In this document: positions 48,521 through 56,074 of the stretch, piece by piece | How the letters are laid out: each line of letters starts with the position of its first letter | Numbering within the stretch: the first letter of the stretch is position 1 | Assembly (NCBI RefSeq): GCF_011039085.1 | Contig: NZ_JAAKEI010000006.1 | Location: forward strand, 45,767 to 109,766 | Origin: Desulfovibrio sp. ZJ369 | GTDB taxonomy: Bacteria > Desulfobacterota > Desulfovibrionia > Desulfovibrionales > Desulfovibrionaceae | Length of the DNA stretch: 64,000 nt | Direction of reading: 5' to 3' | Translations under genes and position numbers: made by a program | The notes under the pieces: model-generated | What the model was told of the DNA's origin: nothing | Databases searched by the model: none | What the model saw: the letters and a program-made list of their open reading frames with translations, nothing else

Positions 48521-48588
48521 GGCGGCCGCGGGAGCGGACGCCCGCGCCGGCGGTAGCCGTTAGCAAGCTTTGCTTGCTTGCGCCAGCC

Positions 48589-48700
48589 GTTGGCGAGTCT
48601 GCGAGCCTTACGGATGGCGACAGCGGTTTCGTTGAATGTTTTTTGTGGTAACTCATTGCTGTCTCCATCCGTAGCTTCCTTCGTCGCAACGGCTGAAGCA
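48589..48700. repeat. Large imperfect inverted repeat with CAGCCGTTG/TACGGATG arms
   Basis: The left arm GCCAGCCGTTGGCG..TTACGGATGGCGACAGC is mirrored by the right arm GCTGTCTCCATCCGTA..CAACGGCTGAAGC. A third, direct copy of the left arm occurs at 49691-49732 on the other side of yccF. The stem spans about 42 bases with mismatches. Confidence 0.6.
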
Positions 48701-48800
48701 ATGAGCCTGAAAACCACGTTTTTCAGGCGCTTGTCCCGCTTGCGGGGAAATGACGGCAGCGCCGCTTTTGAAATTGAATAATTTCAAAAGCAAAATGCTC

Positions 48801-48942
48801 TAGAGCAGATTACCTTTGACTTTTTATAAAAGTCAAAGGTGGCATTCAGGCGAAAAACGCGGTTTTCGCCTGAATGTACGCCGTGTTGCGGCGGCTGCCG
48901 CTTTCTGGTCAGCAGAGCATTTTCAAAGTGAAAATGCTCTGG
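48801..48942 (+). repeat. 141-bp composite TAGAGC element, copy 2
   Basis: Plus-strand copy of the element at 45622-45762, with the same order H1-H2-H3-H4 and about five differences by eye. Most fall in single-stranded or loop positions (ATAAAA versus ATGAAA, TTTCTGG versus TTTCGCG). Directly upstream is another family hairpin end (AAAATGCTC), so elements abut each other here. Confidence 0.85.
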
Positions 48943-49003
48943 AGTATATTGCTTTTGCAACGCTCGCTCCGGCGCGTAACTGCGCAAGTAAATTTCGCCT
49001 GCG
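48941..49003 (+). repeat. 60-bp repeat left of yccF
   Basis: It starts GGAGTATATTGCTTTTGCAA and continues through CGCTCGCTCCGGCGCGTAAC. An inverted copy at 49730-49793 (about 90 percent identical by eye) lies on the other side of yccF. Confidence 0.7.
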
Positions 49004-49159
49004 TCTGTCTCTGCGGAGCACGGCCGCCAACTGAGCGTAAAGGGGAGGGCCGGGGGGGCGAAATTTGGGCGGTGCGGGAAAAAAGGCAGACAAGTGCCGG
49101 GATTGCTCGATCATGCGTCCCCCTGGCAAGGCAACCGTGCCCGACGGAAGGGACGGCCG

Positions 49160-49618
49160 TTACGGGCGCATGCGTTTTTCGGCGTAAGCGCGTTCGGCCG
49201 CCTCAGCCACGTCGGCGGGCACAATGGTTTTGCCGATGGGGCAAAGAGCCAGACCGGCCAGCTTGACGTGCTGCCAGGCAAAAGGAATGCCGATGATCGT
49301 GATGGCGCAGAAAAACGCCCAGATCAGGTGCTGCAGAGCAATCCAGATTCCGGCCAGCAGCAGCCAGATCACATTGCCCACTGTGCCCCAGATGCCGGTG
49401 CCGATGTCGGGTTGGCCTGTGAGCACCTCGCGGGAAACGGGCATTTTGCCGAAAGGAAAGAAGGCGAACTGGCCGATGACAAAACAGGCCCGCCCCCAGG
49501 GGATGCCCACAATGGAGATGAAGCAGAGCAGCCCATAGAACCACCAGGCCAGACCCATCCAGATGCCGCCCAGTAAAAACCAGATGATGTTGCCGAGGCA
49601 ACCCAGGGTATTGCGCAT
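49160..49618 (-). CDS. yccF: YccF-domain inner membrane protein, 152 aa
   Basis: Two tandem YccF (DUF307) units are visible. The first is LGNIIWFLLGGIWMGLAWWF, a hydrophobic stretch with ISIVGIPWGRACFVIGQFAF and FPFGK; the second repeats it as GNVIWLLLAGIWIALQHLIW and ITIIGIPFAWQHVKLAGLALCPIG. Four transmembrane helices are likely, placing it in the inner membrane. Function is unknown; relatives are small pore- or scaffold-like proteins of uncharacterised role. It is a lone gene bracketed by inverted copies of a 60-bp repeat (48941-49003 and 49730-49793) plus other palindromes, which makes it look like cargo, although the gene is common in proteobacteria. Confidence 0.9.
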   Translation of the reverse strand: MRNTLGCLGNIIWFLLGGIWMGLAWWFYGLLCFISIVGIPWGRACFVIGQFAFFPFGKMPVSREVLTGQPDIGTGIWGTVGNVIWLLLAGIWIALQHLIWAFFCAITIIGIPFAWQHVKLAGLALCPIGKTIVPADVAEAAERAYAEKRMRP

Positions 49619-49995
49619 ATAAGAACCGTCCTGGAACAGATTGGTTTTTGCTTTTAAATAGACCTACACACAAAGATGCCCGCCGCGCGCGTCAGCCGTT
49701 GGCGGCTGTGCCGCCTTACGGATGACGACAGCAGAGGAAATGTACTTGCGCCGTTACGCGCCGGAGCGAGCGTTTCAAAAGCAATATGCTCCAGGGGCAT
49801 GGACAGCAGAGACGCGGCGGCAGGAGAGCTTTTGCCTTTGAAAATCCTCTAGAGTATTTTTGATTGAAAATATCCATTTTCAATCACTTCGCTGCCATCA
49901 TTTCGCGTCCAGAACGCGGTCTGGACGCTCATTCGGCGCGGGCGCCAGCTAACGCTGTCGCCAGAGCGTTTAGCTAATTTCATTAGCAAAACGCT
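49619..49995. repeat. Repeat mosaic between yccF and purM
   Basis: No gene is present. Modules in order: the CAGCCGTTGGCGG..TTACGGATGACGACAGC arm (49691-49732), the inverted 60-bp repeat (49730-49793), a hairpin 49825-49850 (AGAGCTTTTGCC..AAAATCCTCT), a palindrome near 49851-49888 (TTGATTGAAAA..TTTTCAATCA), a hairpin 49905-49928 (GCGTCCAG, loop AACGCGGT, CTGGACGC) and a hairpin 49963-49998 ending at the purM stop codon. Confidence 0.7.
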
Positions 49996-49998
49996 CTA
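49963..49998. repeat. TAGAGC-family palindrome at the purM stop codon
   Basis: AGAGCGTTTAGCTAATTTC and ATTAGCAAAACGCTCTA form the stem. On the minus strand TAG of TAGAGC is the purM stop codon. Confidence 0.75.
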
Positions 49999-51054
49999 AA
50001 AGGTAATGATCACCTGCTCGCCCGATCCGTCTTTGGCGCGCCGGGCAATTTCGCCGATGCGCCAGGCCCGCAGACTGAAGGCCTGAATGCGATTGACGGC
50101 TTCTTCGGCCTGCTCCGGGGGCAGCACAAGAATGTAACCTATGCCGCCGTTGAAGATCTGGAGGATTTCCGGCCAGGTGAGCTTGCCCGCGGTCTTGAGC
50201 CAATGGAACACAGGCGGCATCTGCCAACTGCCGAAATTGATCCGGGCTTCCACCTGTGCGGGCAGAACGCGCGGAATATTGTCGTAAAAGCCGCCGCCCG
50301 TGATGTGGGCCATGCCCTTGACGTTGAGATCGCGCAACAGGGAACGCACGGCTTCCACATAAATAATGGTGGGGGTCAAAAGGGTTTCGCGCACGCTGGC
50401 CCCGTCCGCGCCGGGAAAGGCGTCGTCAGGCTGAAGGCCGCTTTCGCCCAGGATTTTGCGCACCAGGGAATAGCCGTTGGAATGCAGACCTGAGGAAGCG
50501 ATGCCAACGATCTCGTCGCCCACCTGGATGCCCGATCCGTCAATGAGCCGGGCATTGTCCACAATGCCCACGCAAAATCCGGCCAGATCATATTCGCCGG
50601 GCGCGTACATATCGGGCATTTCGGCGGTTTCGCCGCCCAGGAGCGCGCATCCGGCCTGGCGGCAACCCTCGGCAACGCCGCTGATCACGGTCTGCGCCGT
50701 GTCCACATCAAGTTTTCCCGTGGCAAAATAATCCAGGAAAAAGAGCGGATTCGCCCCTTGCACCAGAATATCGTTGACGCTCATGGCCACAAGATCCACG
50801 CCCACGCTGTCATGCTTGTCAAAGGCAAAGGCCAGCTTCAGTTTGGTGCCCACCCCGTCGGTGGAGGATACCAGCACAGGTTCGCGCATTCCGCTCAGAT
50901 CGGGGCGGAACAAACCGCCGAAGCCCCCGATATCCGAAATGACGCCTCTGGTCTGCGTGCTTGCCACCAGATGCTTGATGCGCGCAACCAGATCGTTGCC
51001 CGCCTGAATGTTGACCCCGGCTTGGGTATAGGCTTTTGCGCGGTCGCTGGACAT
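49996..51054 (-). CDS. purM: Phosphoribosylformylglycinamidine cyclo-ligase (AIR synthetase), 352 aa
   Basis: Fifth step of purine synthesis: closes the imidazole ring of FGAM using ATP. The start at 51054 (AAGGAGGGCAC upstream) gives MSSDRAKAYTQAGVNIQAGN. Landmarks: DIGGFGGLFRPDLSG, SSTDGVGTKLKLAFAFDKHD, VAMSVNDILVQGANPLFFLD, LLGGETAEMPDMYAPGEYDL, GLHSNGYSLVRKIL and HITGGGFYDNIPRVLP. Length is normal. It is a single gene; the stop codon lies at the start of a TAGAGC element. Confidence 0.98.
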   Translation of the reverse strand: MSSDRAKAYTQAGVNIQAGNDLVARIKHLVASTQTRGVISDIGGFGGLFRPDLSGMREPVLVSSTDGVGTKLKLAFAFDKHDSVGVDLVAMSVNDILVQGANPLFFLDYFATGKLDVDTAQTVISGVAEGCRQAGCALLGGETAEMPDMYAPGEYDLAGFCVGIVDNARLIDGSGIQVGDEIVGIASSGLHSNGYSLVRKILGESGLQPDDAFPGADGASVRETLLTPTIIYVEAVRSLLRDLNVKGMAHITGGGFYDNIPRVLPAQVEARINFGSWQMPPVFHWLKTAGKLTWPEILQIFNGGIGYILVLPPEQAEEAVNRIQAFSLRAWRIGEIARRAKDGSGEQVIITF

Positions 51055-51170
51055 CCGTGCCCTCCTTGAATAGTTGAAGAATATTAGCAAATTTTCCGCC
51101 GAATCCCAAGCGACTTTTTTTCATGGACCGGCCCGGCTGCCGCTGGTATAGAGAAAAAAACAGTTATGGA

Positions 51171-51845
51171 ATGACGATGATGCGCAAGTACACCCTTTTT
51201 TTTCTTGTGCTGCTTGCGGCCCTGGGTCTCTGCGGAGCGCACGTTGCCTCCGGCATGGGTTCGGATGCCGGCAAGAACACGGAAGCGGGCGCCGCGCACC
51301 GGCCAGAGCCGCTTTCCGGCGCTCTGCCGCCCGACGCCGCGCAGCCGCCTGTGCAGCCCCCGGACGTGCAGAGCCAGTATACTAACTCCAATGTATACAA
51401 CAGCACCACCACGGTCTACACTACTGCCGGGGGCTATAGCGGTTTTGCGGGAACCTGGCGGGACCCGGAGAGCGGCGATATCATAACCTCGGTCATTGCG
51501 CCGCGCCCCCCGCAGCAGCCCGACTGGGACTCGCCGCTGATCGTGGCCCCGCAGGTGTATCCGGGCTGCAACAATCAGTCCAACCCTCCCGGCCCGCCGC
51601 CGCGCCCGCATCCCTATCCTCCCGGCCCGCCGCCGCGCCCTTATCCGGGGCCCGGCTCCGTGCCGCCCTGGCAGCAGCCCGGCTGGCAAAATCCCCGGCC
51701 GCCGCAAGGCCAGATGCCGCCGGGCTGGCGGCCTCCCGCCAACACACAGCCCTGGCCGCATGCGCCGGGTTGGCGGCCCCGGCCGCACAACGGCATTCCC
51801 CCGTCGGGCAATGGTGCGCCGGGCATGCCCGGGGCAAGGCGCTGA
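51171..51845 (+). CDS. Proline-rich secreted protein, 224 aa
   Basis: Start chosen at 51171 (MTMMRKYTLFFLVLLAALGLC), giving a typical signal peptide ending near GAHVASG; nearby in-frame ATGs are equally possible. The mature protein has a short Ser/Thr/Tyr segment (TNSNVYNSTTTVYTTAGGYS, then GFAGTWRDPESGDIITSVI, a possible small folded motif) followed by a long disordered tail rich in Pro, Gly, Arg and Trp with repeated PPGPPPRP-H/Y-PYPP units and many PPGW/PGWRP words. No family is recognised. It should be exported to the periplasm or cell surface. The radical SAM gene begins one base after its stop, so it may be the first gene of that operon. Confidence 0.65.
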   Translation: MTMMRKYTLFFLVLLAALGLCGAHVASGMGSDAGKNTEAGAAHRPEPLSGALPPDAAQPPVQPPDVQSQYTNSNVYNSTTTVYTTAGGYSGFAGTWRDPESGDIITSVIAPRPPQQPDWDSPLIVAPQVYPGCNNQSNPPGPPPRPHPYPPGPPPRPYPGPGSVPPWQQPGWQNPRPPQGQMPPGWRPPANTQPWPHAPGWRPRPHNGIPPSGNGAPGMPGARR

Positions 51846-51846
51846 C

Positions 51847-52851
51847 ATGAAGGCCATGCTTTGGGATCCTTTGCCCGGCGCAGCGGTGCAATGCCGCCTT
51901 TGCGCGCATGCCTGCCGCTTGAAAAAAGGCGGCAAGGGGCTCTGCGGCGTGCGCGCCAATCTGAACGGCACGTTGATTTCCCTGGTGCGCGACGTGATCA
52001 CCAGCGCTCAGCTTGACCCTGTGGAAAAAAAGCCGCTCTACCATTTTTTGCCGGGCAGCAAAACTTTTTCCGTAGGCAGCGCGGGTTGCAATTTCACCTG
52101 CCTTTTCTGCCAGAACCATGTCATTGCGCGCCTGCCAGGCAACGGCAGGGTGCCGGGCAGGCATGTGCGCCCAGAGGCTCTGGCGCAAGCCGCCGTGGAG
52201 AGCAGGGCGCGCAGCATTGCCTTCACCTATAATGAGCCGACGGTCTTCTTCGAGCTGATTCATGAGACCGCGGAACTCGCCCAGGCTGCGGGCATGCGCG
52301 CCATTCTGGTCAGCAACGGTTTTATGTCCAAAGACTGTCTCCTGCCCCTGCGTCGCCGGATTGCTGCGATCAATGTGGATCTGAAGTCCTTTCGCGATCA
52401 GTTCTACAAGGAATATTGCGGTGGCCGTCTCCAGCCGGTGCTGGACAATCTCAAAGCCGTCAAGTCCCTGGGCTGGTGGCTGGAAGTGACGACCCTGGTC
52501 ATTCCGGGCATTAACGACAGCGCGGCCGAATTGGGCGAAATGGCCGCCTTTGTGCGCGATGAACTTGGGCCGGAGACGCCTTGGCATCTCTCGGCTTTTC
52601 ACGGCGCACACCTCATGGCGGCGCATCCCGCCACGCCGCTCTCCCGCCTGGAGGAAGCCTGGCGCATCGGGCGCGAGGCGGGCCTCCACTTTGTTTACAT
52701 GGGCAATGTGCGGAGCGCCGTGGGCGCGAATACCTTCTGCCCGTCCTGCGGCGCTCTGGTGATCGAGAGGCGCGGCTATGCCGTCCGCTTTTCGGGCGCG
52801 CCGGGCAAATGCCCCTCCTGCGGGGCTGAACTGCCGGGAGTCTGGAAATAA
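51847..52851 (+). CDS. amrS: AmmeMemoRadiSam system radical SAM enzyme, 334 aa
   Basis: Radical SAM protein of the AmmeMemoRadiSam (PflA-like) group. The N-terminal part has CRLCAHACRLKKGGKGLCGV and the segment DPVEKKPLYHFLPGSKTFSV, then the [4Fe-4S] motif in GCNFTCLFCQNHVI (Cys-x3-Cys-x2-Cys). Other hallmarks are SIAFTYNEPTVFFEL, INVDLKSFRDQFYKEYCGGR, TTLVIPGINDS and PWHLSAFHGAH. The C-terminus has a zinc-ribbon-like pair (CPSCGALV and CPSCGAEL). The substrate is not known; the other two AmmeMemo partners are not in this window. The cobalamin adenosyltransferase gene overlaps its stop (TAATG). Confidence 0.9.
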   Translation: MKAMLWDPLPGAAVQCRLCAHACRLKKGGKGLCGVRANLNGTLISLVRDVITSAQLDPVEKKPLYHFLPGSKTFSVGSAGCNFTCLFCQNHVIARLPGNGRVPGRHVRPEALAQAAVESRARSIAFTYNEPTVFFELIHETAELAQAAGMRAILVSNGFMSKDCLLPLRRRIAAINVDLKSFRDQFYKEYCGGRLQPVLDNLKAVKSLGWWLEVTTLVIPGINDSAAELGEMAAFVRDELGPETPWHLSAFHGAHLMAAHPATPLSRLEEAWRIGREAGLHFVYMGNVRSAVGANTFCPSCGALVIERRGYAVRFSGAPGKCPSCGAELPGVWK

Positions 52852-53354
52852 TGCTTTTGATCTATACCGGCCACGGCAAGGGCAAAACCAGCGCGTGCGT
52901 AGGGCAGGCCGTGCGGGCTATGGGGCAGGGCTTGACCGTGGCGTTCGGGCAATTCATGAAGCGGGACGGCCAGGCCGGCGAGCAGCGCATGCTGGCGCAA
53001 TGGCTGGGCGAGCGTTTTCTGGCCGGAGGCCAGGGCTTTTTGCGGCGCGAGGAGGAGCGCCCGGCCCACCGCGCGGCCGCGTTGCGCGTTCTGGCCTGGG
53101 CGCGCGAGCAGTTGGAAGCCGCGGACATGCTGATTCTGGACGAAGCGATCTACGCGCTTGGCGCGGGCATTCTTGAGCGGAAGGAAGTGGAAGGCCTGTT
53201 GGCCGAGGCGCGCGCGCAAAACCGGCATCTGGTGCTTTCGGGCCGCAACGCGCCGGACTGGCTCATCAGGGCCGCGGATTTGGTGACGGAGATGGGCGAG
53301 ATCAAGCATCCCTGGCGCGCGGGCGTCAAAGCCGTGCGCGGCATAGAATTCTGA
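52851..53354 (+). CDS. cobO: Cob(I)yrinic acid a,c-diamide adenosyltransferase, 167 aa
   Basis: CobO/BtuR family enzyme that adds the 5'-deoxyadenosyl group to corrinoids. It has the P-loop YTGHGKGKTSACVGQAVRA, the FGQFMKRD segment, the Walker-B-like MLILDEAIYALGAG, and LVLSGRNAPDWLIRAADLVT near the end with TEMGEIKHPW. Length is slightly short (typical ~175-200) because the N-terminal extension is missing, as in many anaerobes. It starts on the ATG overlapping the radical SAM stop, so it is the second gene of the unit. Desulfovibrionaceae make cobalamin, consistent with a role in corrinoid salvage or synthesis; no cob cluster is adjacent. Confidence 0.94.
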   Translation: MLLIYTGHGKGKTSACVGQAVRAMGQGLTVAFGQFMKRDGQAGEQRMLAQWLGERFLAGGQGFLRREEERPAHRAAALRVLAWAREQLEAADMLILDEAIYALGAGILERKEVEGLLAEARAQNRHLVLSGRNAPDWLIRAADLVTEMGEIKHPWRAGVKAVRGIEF

Positions 53355-53361
53355 GGTTCGG

Positions 53362-53889
53362 ATGCAGGCTTTATGCATTTATGTGGCCGGTTCCTTCAAG
53401 CACAAGCACGGCGTCCGCCTGTTGGGCCGCGAGTTGCGCGCGCAGGGCTGCCGCATGCTGGATTGGACGGAAAAAGCCGTGCCCCCGCCGGGCCTGAGCC
53501 CGGCCGAGCGCCGGATCTGGATGGATACGGACAGGGACGGCGGCCAGGTGTATGCTTTTTGCCGAGACGCCTGCCTGAATGCGGATATCGTCATTTATTA
53601 CGGCGCATCCGGCCAGGATGCCGGGGTGGAAGTGGGCCTGGCCGCAGGGGCGGGCGTGCCGGTGCTGGGCATTCGCGGCCCCCTGGAGGGGCCGGGCCTG
53701 ATGCTGCACGGGGCGGTCGATGTCTGGGTGGACAGCGCGGAGCACGCTCTGGAGATCATCGGAGGGGTGCTGGCAAATGCCGCGAGCCGCTGGGCGGACC
53801 TGGATTCCGAGCCTGACGAGGCCGTGCGCCGCCTGTGCCGGGCCGTGCGCCGCCGGAGCGGGAAGCGCTCCGCAGCATGCGCCTCTTGA
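53362..53889 (+). CDS. Nucleoside 2-deoxyribosyltransferase-like protein, 175 aa
   Basis: A Rossmann-like fold is suggested by ALCIYVAGSFKHKHGVRLLG, then a Pro-rich loop (EKAVPPPGLSPAERRIW), and the characteristic segment DIVIYYGASGQDAGVEVGLA followed by AGVPVLGI, close to the D-x-G-x-x-x-E-x-G-x-A-x-x-x-x-x-P pattern of the 2-deoxyribosyltransferase/YtoQ group. The catalytic-type Glu (GVEVGLA) is present. The expected N-terminal substrate contacts are not all visible, so the true substrate is uncertain. It lies 7 bases after cobO, in the same operon. The tail is Arg-rich and probably disordered. Confidence 0.6.
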   Translation: MQALCIYVAGSFKHKHGVRLLGRELRAQGCRMLDWTEKAVPPPGLSPAERRIWMDTDRDGGQVYAFCRDACLNADIVIYYGASGQDAGVEVGLAAGAGVPVLGIRGPLEGPGLMLHGAVDVWVDSAEHALEIIGGVLANAASRWADLDSEPDEAVRRLCRAVRRRSGKRSAACAS

Positions 53890-54008
53890 GGGGGACGATC
53901 ATCCCCGGCCACGAACAGCCCTTGGAGCCTGTTCTGGCCCAAGAGCAGTGAGCAGGTCAAGGCGATCGAAACTCGGAAGCGCGTTGCGGACATGCCGTGC
54001 CGCAAGCC

Positions 54009-54782
54009 TCAGTCATATTCCACGCTGACCAGCGCCAGGCCCCGCGCCGGGGCAGTAACCGAAGGCACGGCCCTGCGATTTCGGGCAGCCAGCATTGCGG
54101 GGATGGAGTCCGGATTGATTTTTCCTTGCCCGCAGGCCGCCAGCAGCCCGGCCATATTGCGCACCATCTGCTTGAGAAAACCGTCGGCCGTGACGCTGAA
54201 TCGCAGGATCGGCGCGTGCGGCGGGTAAAACTCGCACGGGGGCAGGGGCGTCAGAGAAGCGGCGAACACGTTGCGGCGCGTGCTTTCCATGTCGGTCCCG
54301 GCATTTTGCAGACTCGCAAAATCCCGCTCTCCCAGCAGATGCGGCAGCGCCGCGCGCATGGCTTCGGCTTCCAGGGGCCCGCAACTCCAGACATAGGGGG
54401 CCAGTTGCGGCGGCGTAAAGATTTTCTCCTGCCAGAACTGGTAGGCATAGGTTTTGCGCGCGGCGTCCTTGCGGGCGTGAAAATCCGGCCGCGCAGGCGT
54501 GGCCGCAAGCACCCGGATTTCAGGAGGCAGCAGGGCATTGAGGCTGTGCCGCCAATCCAGCCCGGCCTTGGTTCCGGGCACGTCGCAGTGGGCCACCTGG
54601 CCGTGGGCATGCACGCCCGCGTCCGTGCGGCCCGATCCGAACACCCGCACGGGCGTGCCGGCCAGGATGCGCAGGGCCGCTTCCAGCTCGCCCTGAATGG
54701 TGGGCGGCGGAGAAGGCTTTTCCTGGATCTGCCAGCCGCTGTACTTGCCGCCCAGATAGGCCAGGAGCAGTTTGAGCCGCAT
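54009..54782 (-). CDS. truA: tRNA pseudouridine(38-40) synthase, 257 aa
   Basis: Converts uridines 38-40 in the anticodon arm of many tRNAs to pseudouridine. The catalytic Asp is in VFGSGRTDAGVHAHGQVAH, preceded by LAYLGGKYSGWQIQ and followed by LNALLPPEIRVLA, ARKDAARKTYAYQFW, DFASLQNAG and FLKQMVRNMAGLL. Length is normal. Its start overlaps the stop of the MotE-like gene by one base (TAATG), so it is the last gene of the fliJ-motE-truA run. It converges on the 2-deoxyribosyltransferase-like gene at 53889. Confidence 0.96.
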   Translation of the reverse strand: MRLKLLLAYLGGKYSGWQIQEKPSPPPTIQGELEAALRILAGTPVRVFGSGRTDAGVHAHGQVAHCDVPGTKAGLDWRHSLNALLPPEIRVLAATPARPDFHARKDAARKTYAYQFWQEKIFTPPQLAPYVWSCGPLEAEAMRAALPHLLGERDFASLQNAGTDMESTRRNVFAASLTPLPPCEFYPPHAPILRFSVTADGFLKQMVRNMAGLLAACGQGKINPDSIPAMLAARNRRAVPSVTAPARGLALVSVEYD

Positions 54783-56074
54783 TATTCGGGCAGCCTCATG
54801 CGGGTGATCAGCTCCGTGAGCTTGGCTGTCTTGGCAGGATTTGTATATGTCAGAATTTCGCCGGATTGCTTGGGCGCCATGCCGGAAAGAATCCTGATGG
54901 CCACGCGCTCGTCCATGTTTTCCAGGGCCTTGGCCGCGGTTCTCGGTTTCATGTTGGCGTACATCTGGATCAGGCTGTGGATTTTTTTGTCCTCCAGGCC
55001 TTTGGCCTCGCGCAGCATGTCCTTTACCTTCCGTTCGGCATTCTCCAGATCTTTCAGGCGTTGATCCATCTGCTGCCGGAGCATCAGAATGTCCTGTTGC
55101 TGCCGCGCCAGATCCAGGGCTTTGGCGTTGGGATCTTCAGGCAAAACTGTGGGCGCGACGCTGGGCGCCGGAGCATGCATGGCGGCGGATTGCCCGGCCC
55201 GTGGCAGGGCGGGCAGGGCCGCGGAGTCTGCGCCCGCCGCGCGTGGCGGCAGTGGAGCGCCGTCAGCGCCCTGACCGCGCGGGATATTGGCGGGAATGTC
55301 CGGCGCGCCGGGCATGGCCAGGGGCGCGTTCTGCTCCGCCGGAGCAAAGGGCGAGGCGCTGCTGGCGGGAGTCTGGGGCACGGGCATGTCCAGCGCCGCG
55401 GCATGGGCCGCCTGCACGCTGCCGAGGCCCGGAACGGGCAGATGCGTGAGGCCGAGCACGTCCAGCCAGCCGTCTTCGCGGGCGCGCCGATCCGCGGCAA
55501 GGGCAGGCAGCGGCGCATTGTTTCCGGTCAGAGGCGAGGTTCCGGGCTCGACCGTGGGCGCGTCAAGAGCCGCGGGCTCCGGCAGACTGGGCGGTATGAA
55601 GACGTTCTCACCGCCGGGCGTGCCGCCCGCAGGGGCCTGGGCCGTGACCAGCGGCGCGGGAAGCGCGGCCTGGGTCGGATTTTGCCGCATGGCGCGGCGT
55701 GGCTTCGCAGTGGCGGCCAGTTGCGCGGCAGCCGCGCCTTGCGGCGGATTTTGGGGCGTGAGCGCGGAAGATCGGGCCTCCTGGGGAGCGAGCTGCGATC
55801 CGACCGCTTCGGGCAGCCGCGCTGCGCCCGGCGAAAGCGAGGCTTCGGCCAGGGCCGCGCTTTCCGAACTGTCGGGCAACGTCGTGGGCGTGTTTGCCGC
55901 GCTTTGCGTGGGCATGGCGCCGTTGTCGGGAGCGTTGCCGCCCAGCCATGCGGGCAGCGGCAGATCCAGCATCAGCATGCCCAGAATGGAGAGCTTGATA
56001 AAGCAGAGCACCGCCAGCCAGCGGAAAAGCCTAGAAAGCCGGAGCCTTGTAGCGGAGGGTCGCTGTTTCGTCAT
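54782..56074 (-). CDS. MotE-like flagellar chaperone with long disordered linker, 430 aa
   Basis: The start at 56074 gives MTKQRPSATRLRLSRLFRWL, followed by a hydrophobic segment (LAVLCFIKLSILGMLMLDL) that is a single transmembrane helix. About 250 residues of Ala/Pro/Gly-rich sequence then act as a linker. The C-terminal ~110 residues are the recognisable part: a coiled coil (LARQQQDILMLRQQMDQRLK, continuing DLENAERKVKDMLREAKGLE) and a MgtE-N-like helical domain with YANMKPRTAAKALENMDERV, AIRILSGMAPKQSGEIL. This is the MotE pattern, known to stabilise MotC or motor parts. The linker is much longer than in characterised MotE. Context with fliJ upstream supports a flagellar role. No other flagellar genes are visible here. 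Confidence 0.75.
   Translation of the reverse strand: MTKQRPSATRLRLSRLFRWLAVLCFIKLSILGMLMLDLPLPAWLGGNAPDNGAMPTQSAANTPTTLPDSSESAALAEASLSPGAARLPEAVGSQLAPQEARSSALTPQNPPQGAAAAQLAATAKPRRAMRQNPTQAALPAPLVTAQAPAGGTPGGENVFIPPSLPEPAALDAPTVEPGTSPLTGNNAPLPALAADRRAREDGWLDVLGLTHLPVPGLGSVQAAHAAALDMPVPQTPASSASPFAPAEQNAPLAMPGAPDIPANIPRGQGADGAPLPPRAAGADSAALPALPRAGQSAAMHAPAPSVAPTVLPEDPNAKALDLARQQQDILMLRQQMDQRLKDLENAERKVKDMLREAKGLEDKKIHSLIQMYANMKPRTAAKALENMDERVAIRILSGMAPKQSGEILTYTNPAKTAKLTELITRMRLPE

Larger units (their letters stand above)
48131..48799. repeat. Repeat-rich region upstream of the dCMP deaminase gene
   Basis: No gene is recognised. 48131-48480 is low-complexity spacer that should contain the promoter of the riboflavin run. 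From 48486 it is a mosaic: a hairpin at 48486-48520 (TAGAGCGGTTTGC..AACCGCTCT), a long imperfect inverted repeat with arms at 48589-48630 and 48657-48700 (each containing CAGCCGTTG and TACGGATG), a hairpin at 48705-48728 (GCCTGAAAACC..TTTCAGGC) and one near 48770-48799 ending ATGCTC. Confidence 0.6.

Noticed and set aside
48460..48717. Short open frames in the repeat mosaic (for example a basic 85-codon frame)
   Set aside because: They cover palindromes and change frame across repeats; no conserved sequence or ribosome-binding site.
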